Source: a bacterium (GTDB taxonomy: Bacteria > Krumholzibacteriota > Krumholzibacteria > LZORAL124-64-63). Taken from it: 10,552 nucleotides of DNA. The position numbers and the translations under genes are program-made. Shown piece after piece: positions 7,337 to 10,552 of the stretch (positions are counted from its first letter, which is position 1; the number at the start of each line of letters is the position of its first letter). A model generated the notes under the pieces. The model had not been told where the DNA came from. It saw only the letters and a program-made list of their open reading frames with translations, and did no database searches. Location: positions 1 to 10,552 of the forward strand of contig JAASSM010000021.1 of NCBI GenBank assembly GCA_021767885.1, written 5' to 3'.

Positions 7337-7364
7337 ACCGTATCAGAGATGCGCCGGTTGTCAA
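7337..7364 (-). promoter_or_regulatory. Predicted promoter for the 128-residue orphan gene
   Basis: On the minus strand, a consensus -35 TTGACA (7359-7364) is followed after 16 bases by TACGGT (7337-7342), which keeps the first, second and last -10 positions. The start would be near 7330, leaving a leader of about 135 bases. The perfect -35 stands out in this GC-rich background and lies just after the stop codon of the upstream gene. Confidence 0.5.
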
Positions 7365-7381
7365 CGCGACCCGCCGCGGAA

Positions 7382-9154
7382 TCAGGAACCGGCCGCGCCG
7401 GCGGCGCCGGCGTCCCCGTCGGCCTGGCCGCCGCTCCCGTTCCCGCCCTCGCGTCCGCCCCCGGCTGCGTGCAGATGGACGCCGCCGGCCAGGTAGACCA
7501 CGTCCCCGCAGCCACGCTCCTGCAGGATGCGCGCGGCCTCGAAGCTCCGGGGGCCCCGGGCGCAGACCACGAGCACCGGCCGGTCCGGCGGCACCTCCGC
7601 GGCACGCTCGCGCAGCTCCTCCAGCGGGATGTTGGTGGCGCCCGGCGGTGCGGGCAGCTCCCCGGACGCGCATTCCTCGCGGGTGCGCACGTCCAGCACC
7701 AGCCGATCGCCGGCCGCGGCGGCCGCCGGGGCCTGGCCCACGCCGCAGAGCGCCGCGTTGCGTGCGGTGGCGGCCAGGGACTGCAGGGGATCCAGCGGGG
7801 CGTTGTAGGGCGGCGCGTAGCACCACTCGGTGTCCAGGAGCTCGTCCAGGCCGGCGTCGGCGCGCAGCAGCGCGGCGAAGACGTCCACCCGCTTGACCAC
7901 GTCGCCGGGGCCGGCCGCCTGCAGGCCGAGCAGACGGTCGCTCCCCCGCTCGGTCACCAGCTTGAGGAAGATGTTCTCGCGCGCGGGGTGGAAGTGGGTG
8001 CGGTCGTGGAAGGCGCCCCAGGCCACGTCCACGTCGAAGCCGGCGGCGCGGGCGGCGGCCTCGGTCAGGCCGGTGGCCGCCACGTTGAGGTCCAGCACCT
8101 TGACCGCCACGCTGCCCACCACGGCGGGGACCTCGCTATCCAGGCCGGCGAGCACGTCGCCCGCGACACGACCCTGGCGGTTGGCCAGCGAGCCCAGGGG
8201 CACGCGGCAGATCTCGCCGGATACGTGGTGCACCAGCTCCAGGCAGTCCCCGGCCCCCAGGATGTCCGGATCGCTGGTCCGCAGGTGGGCGTCCACCACC
8301 AGGCCGCCCAGCTCGCCCACCGCCAGGCCGCAGGCGCGGGCCAGTTCGGTGCGTGGTTCCACGCCCAGGGCCGCCACGGCACGGTCGGCCCGGAGCGTCT
8401 CGACGTCCGCGTCGCCGGCCAGGGTCACGGTGGCGCCTCCGTCGTCCGCCGTCTCGGCGCTCGCCACCGACGCGCCCGTGCGCACGCGCACCCCGGCCTC
8501 CTGCAGGCGGGTGGCCACCAGGGCGGCCATGTCCGGATCCAGGAGATCGGGCAGCAGGCTGGGCGCCGCCTCGAGGATGGTGGCCTGGCAGCCCCAGAGA
8601 TCGGTGAGGGCCACCGCCGTCTCCAGGCCCACGCACCCGCCGCCGAGGACCAGGCAGGACCCCACCGCCCCCGTCTGCAGGCCGCCGCGCAGGGCGGTGG
8701 CCTCCTCGGGCGTGCTCAGCGTGGTCACCGCCGGCCCCGGCACCACGCCGGCGGTCAGCCGCGGACGGGCACCCAGGGCGTAGACCAGCCGGTCATACAT
8801 GAGCATGGTGCGCTCGGAGCCGTCGCCGCGCCGGGGCGCGTCGGCCCGCACGACGGTGACCGCCATGGCATCGCGATCGATGGCCAGCACCCGCCAGCCC
8901 GTCTGCAGGTCGATGCCCTTGATGGTGCGGAAGAAGGCGGCGTCGCGCACGGCGCCCCAGCCGGTCTCCCGCAGGGCGTCCACGCGCTCGATCTCCCCGG
9001 CCAGGAAATAGGGCAGGCCGCAGGCCCCGAAGCTGACCACCTCGCGCTGGTCCACCACGGTGACGTGGGCGCCGGGCAGCAGGCGGCGCGCCCGCGCGGC
9101 GGCCTTCAGGCCGGCGGCGCTGGCACCCAGCACCAGGATCCGGGGAGCGTCCAT
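7382..9154 (-). CDS. FAD/NAD(P)H-dependent CoA-disulfide or polysulfide reductase fused to rhodanese
   Basis: A 590-residue pyridine nucleotide-disulfide oxidoreductase of the CoA-disulfide reductase/Npsr type. These cytoplasmic flavoenzymes use NAD(P)H to reduce CoA disulfide, CoA persulfide or polysulfide. In order: FAD motif VLGASAAGLKAA (near residue 10); single redox cysteine C45 in SFGACGLPY, as in CoA-disulfide reductase rather than a CxxxxC pair; NAD(P) motif LGGGCVGLETA near 170; second FAD motif ILGAGDC near 300; the dimerisation domain with YAPPY near 446-450; and a C-terminal rhodanese domain (about 475-565) whose loop C531-ARGPRS keeps the catalytic cysteine. A roughly 25-residue Gly/Ala-rich tail follows. 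The ATG at 9154 lies nine bases after the dsrC stop with no clear Shine-Dalgarno, suggesting translational coupling. The preferred sulfur substrate cannot be read from the sequence. Confidence 0.9.
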   Translation of the reverse strand: MDAPRILVLGASAAGLKAAARARRLLPGAHVTVVDQREVVSFGACGLPYFLAGEIERVDALRETGWGAVRDAAFFRTIKGIDLQTGWRVLAIDRDAMAVTVVRADAPRRGDGSERTMLMYDRLVYALGARPRLTAGVVPGPAVTTLSTPEEATALRGGLQTGAVGSCLVLGGGCVGLETAVALTDLWGCQATILEAAPSLLPDLLDPDMAALVATRLQEAGVRVRTGASVASAETADDGGATVTLAGDADVETLRADRAVAALGVEPRTELARACGLAVGELGGLVVDAHLRTSDPDILGAGDCLELVHHVSGEICRVPLGSLANRQGRVAGDVLAGLDSEVPAVVGSVAVKVLDLNVAATGLTEAAARAAGFDVDVAWGAFHDRTHFHPARENIFLKLVTERGSDRLLGLQAAGPGDVVKRVDVFAALLRADAGLDELLDTEWCYAPPYNAPLDPLQSLAATARNAALCGVGQAPAAAAAGDRLVLDVRTREECASGELPAPPGATNIPLEELRERAAEVPPDRPVLVVCARGPRSFEAARILQERGCGDVVYLAGGVHLHAAGGGREGGNGSGGQADGDAGAAGAAGS

Positions 9155-9163
9155 GGGCCGGGC

Positions 9164-9481
9164 CTACACGCAGCCGGTGGGCTTCTCCAGCCCGGCCACC
9201 TTGCAGGCCCCGCGGGCCGGCCCGCTCGGGAAGAGCGCGTAGATCTCCTTGAGCTTGAAGCCGGTATCCTTGCAGAGCTTGCGCACCATGGGGGCCACGC
9301 CGAACTGGGCGTGGTACTCGCGGATGTAGGTCATGAGCTTCCAGTGGTCCTCGGTGAGCTCGTCCAGCCCCTCGGTGCTGGCCAGGGCCAGGGCCACGGT
9401 CTCGTCCCACTGCCCGGGATCGACGAGGAAGCCGTCGTCGTCCACCTCGATGCTCACGCCGCCATGGGTCAGTTCGGGCAT
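9164..9481 (-). CDS. dsrC: DsrC/TusE-family sulfur carrier with both C-terminal cysteines
   Basis: A 105-residue protein of the DsrC/TusE/RspA family, small cytoplasmic carriers that hold sulfur as a persulfide or trisulfide on a flexible C-terminal arm. The family core is visible (GFLVDPGQWDE, LTEDHWKLMTYIREYH, APMVRKLCKDTGFKLKEIYALFP). The arm GACKVAGLEKPTGCV carries C93 and the penultimate C104 separated by ten residues. That C-x10-C arrangement marks true DsrC; TusE keeps only the last cysteine, and regulatory homologues often lack one or both. The start at 9481 is set by GGAGG (9488-9492) six bases upstream, and an in-frame GTG at 9502 overlapping the regulator stop is less likely. It lies between the Crp/Fnr regulator and the reductase-rhodanese gene. 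No dsrAB is present in the window. Confidence 0.93.
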   Translation of the reverse strand: MPELTHGGVSIEVDDDGFLVDPGQWDETVALALASTEGLDELTEDHWKLMTYIREYHAQFGVAPMVRKLCKDTGFKLKEIYALFPSGPARGACKVAGLEKPTGCV

Positions 9482-9487
9482 GCCAGT

Positions 9488-9492
9488 CCTCC
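9488..9492 (-). promoter_or_regulatory. Ribosome-binding site deciding the dsrC start
   Basis: GGAGG on the minus strand, six bases before the ATG at 9481. It lies in the gap after the regulator gene and favours this ATG over the GTG at 9502. Confidence 0.7.
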
Positions 9493-9498
9493 GCTGGT

Positions 9499-10209
9499 TC
9501 ACTGCGCGACGATCTCGCGCAGGGTTTCCGGTTGCAGGAGCTCCACCTCGCGGCGGGCCACGCGGATCACGCCATCCTCGCGCCAGCGGCGCAGCAGGCG
9601 GCTGAAGGTCTCGGGGGTCATGCCCAGGGTCCGGGCGAGATCGGCCTTGCTCGAGGGCAGGATCACCTGCGCGGCCTCGCGGCCGGGGGCGCCCTGCTCC
9701 CAGGCCAGCTCGAGCAGGCGCGCCGCCAGGCGCGCCGGCGCCGGCCGCGACGCCAGCGACTCGATGCGGCTGACGAACCGGCGCAGGCGCACGCTCAGCG
9801 TGGCGAGCATCTGCAGCAGGATCTCCGGCCGTTCGCTGCCGAGCTTGAGGAACTGGTCGCGGGGCAGGAAGAGCGCCTCGGCCACCGGCGCGGCCGCCGC
9901 GGCCGTGGCCGGGAACGGACCGCCCTCGAACACCGGCACCTCCCCCACCACCTCGTAGGGCCCGAACAGGTGCAGCAGGCGCCGCGCGCCATCGGGCGCC
10001 GCCCGGAACACCTCCACCTGGCCGCGGGTGATCACGTGCAACCCTGCGGCAGGGGTCTCCTGGCGGAAGAGGATCTCGCCGCGATCATATCGCCGCAACG
10101 AGGCCAGGCCCCCGAGCGTCAGCAACTGGTCGCCGCGCAGGCCGGTGAACAGATCGCAGCGGACCAGGAGGTCGGCCTTCAGGCGGGGGGTGCGACGCAG
10201 CTTCTCCAT
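9499..10209 (-). CDS. Crp/Fnr-family transcriptional regulator
   Basis: A 236-residue regulator with an N-terminal cyclic-nucleotide-fold sensor (about residues 15-130), a long dimer helix (LLQMLATLSVRLRRFVSRIESLA) and a C-terminal winged helix-turn-helix. The recognition helix reads TPETFSRLLRRWREDG, with E200, S203 and R204 matching the E-x-x-S-R triad by which Fnr reads TTGA half-sites. The sensor has GEVPVFEGGPFPATA instead of the Crp arginine-serine pair that binds cAMP. Only one cysteine (C18) lies near the N terminus, so it lacks the Fnr iron-sulfur ligands; a heme, NO or other ligand as in Dnr/HcpR-type regulators is possible. ATG 10209 is preferred to an in-frame TTG at 10218; neither has a clear Shine-Dalgarno, so the exact start is uncertain. 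It is first in an operon with dsrC and the reductase gene. Confidence 0.9.
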   Translation of the reverse strand: MEKLRRTPRLKADLLVRCDLFTGLRGDQLLTLGGLASLRRYDRGEILFRQETPAAGLHVITRGQVEVFRAAPDGARRLLHLFGPYEVVGEVPVFEGGPFPATAAAAAPVAEALFLPRDQFLKLGSERPEILLQMLATLSVRLRRFVSRIESLASRPAPARLAARLLELAWEQGAPGREAAQVILPSSKADLARTLGMTPETFSRLLRRWREDGVIRVARREVELLQPETLREIVAQ

Positions 10210-10231
10210 GGCAGCCAAGATGATGCCCGAC

Positions 10232-10247
10232 CTTGACTTGGGTCAAG
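10232..10247. promoter_or_regulatory. Fnr/HcpR-type operator palindrome
   Basis: CTTGAC-TTGG-GTCAAG is a perfect 16-base palindrome with a 4-base centre and the spacing of Crp/Fnr-family sites (Fnr itself reads TTGAT-N4-ATCAA). It lies between the divergent regulator and ferredoxin genes, its inner edge 22 bases from the regulator ATG. Another GTCAA half-site adjoins at 10247-10251. The product of the adjacent regulator gene is the natural candidate binder. Confidence 0.72.
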
Positions 10248-10268
10248 TCAAAGCGCATATCCGGGAGT

Positions 10269-10274
10269 TAATCT
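10269..10274 (+). promoter_or_regulatory. Predicted -10 of the activator-dependent ferredoxin promoter
   Basis: TAATCT keeps the first two and last bases of the -10 consensus. It predicts a start near 10281, which puts the palindrome centre at -41.5, the class II activator position of Fnr-type promoters. There is no good -35, as expected for an activated promoter. The leader would be about 36 bases. Confidence 0.45.
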
Positions 10275-10316
10275 CTCCCTGTATTCCATACCGAGGAACC
10301 GTCCCGGGAGGCGACC

Positions 10317-10552
10317 ATGGCGAGGCGCAAGATCATCCGCATCGACGACGACCTCTGCAACGGCTGCGGCGAGTGCGTGACCGGCTGTGCAGAAGGAGCC
10401 TTGCACATCGTGGATGGAAAGGCGAGAATGGTGAGGGAGGACTTCTGCGATGGCTTCGGTGACTGCATCGGCACCTGCCCCACGGGGGCGCTGAGCATCG
10501 AGGAGCGAGAGGTTCCCGATTACGATCCCCGGGCCGCCCGCGCGCACGTGGC
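10317..10552 (+). CDS. 4Fe-4S ferredoxin of the type found next to hcp (partial)
   Basis: The first 78 residues of an iron-sulfur protein cut by the right edge. Cluster motif one is C14-x2-C17-x2-C20-x3-C24 (CNGCGECVTGC). Motif two is the unusual C44-x5-C50-x3-C54 (CDGFGDCIGTCP), which I recognise from ferredoxins encoded beside hybrid cluster protein in anaerobes, together with the IRIDDDLCNGCG opening and a GALSIEEREVPDYD segment. It should be a cytoplasmic electron carrier. The usual proline after the last cysteine of motif one is replaced by alanine. The start is clear: GGGAGG (10306-10311) lies five bases before the ATG. It is divergent from the Crp/Fnr regulator and shares the palindromic operator. 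Total length and downstream partner are outside the window. Confidence 0.88.
   Translation, partial: MARRKIIRIDDDLCNGCGECVTGCAEGALHIVDGKARMVREDFCDGFGDCIGTCPTGALSIEEREVPDYDPRAARAHV

Noticed and set aside
7349..9958. Long plus-strand frame opposite the reductase, DsrC and regulator genes
   Set aside because: It runs antisense across three clearly identified genes, has no recognisable motif and is compositionally biased like other GC-driven shadow frames.

Overview
The window is about 70% GC by eye and looks like a chromosomal segment of a high-GC, uncultured-type bacterium. The best lineage clue is the large secreted protein in the middle. It combines a beta-helix, a cohesin-like domain, a dockerin-like segment and a FlgD/type IX-style C-terminal domain with an NPFNP motif. 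That architecture is common in the FCB superphylum and neighbouring candidate phyla such as Krumholzibacteriota, Eisenbacteria and Latescibacterota. The phylum is an inference from architecture; there is no rRNA or tRNA here to test it.

Layout. Bases 1-746 (minus) hold the N-terminal third or so of an oligoendopeptidase F gene, cut by the window edge. Bases 918-2215 (minus) are a two-gene signalling unit: a single-domain response regulator followed by a CheR-type methyltransferase. Divergent to it, 2358-3191 (plus) is formamidopyrimidine-DNA glycosylase, starting at TTG. A good extended -10 promoter at 3218-3246 precedes the 1152-residue secreted modular protein (3331-6789, plus). A convergent orphan gene for a 128-residue unknown protein (6808-7194, minus) has its own predicted promoter, with a perfect inverted repeat at the expected transcription start.

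The right third is a compact redox and sulfur locus. On the minus strand, a Crp/Fnr regulator (9499-10209), a canonical two-cysteine DsrC (9164-9481) and a CoA-disulfide/polysulfide reductase fused to rhodanese (7382-9154) are separated by only 17 and 9 bases, so they read as one operon. Divergently, a ferredoxin with two cysteine clusters begins at 10317 and runs off the right edge. It resembles the ferredoxins encoded beside hybrid cluster protein (Hcp). Between the two units lies a perfect Fnr-type palindrome, TTGAC-N4-GTCAA. It is centred 41.5 bases upstream of a predicted start site for the ferredoxin, and the regulator carries the E-x-x-S-R recognition helix expected for such a site. The likely picture is an anaerobic, nitrosative or sulfur-stress regulon in which the regulator controls itself, a DsrC persulfide carrier, an NADH-linked reductase-rhodanese and an Hcp-type electron carrier. 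No dsrAB or other sulfite-reductase gene is visible.

No stretch longer than 300 bases lacks a gene. No tRNA, rRNA, CRISPR array, insertion sequence or convincing intrinsic terminator was seen.
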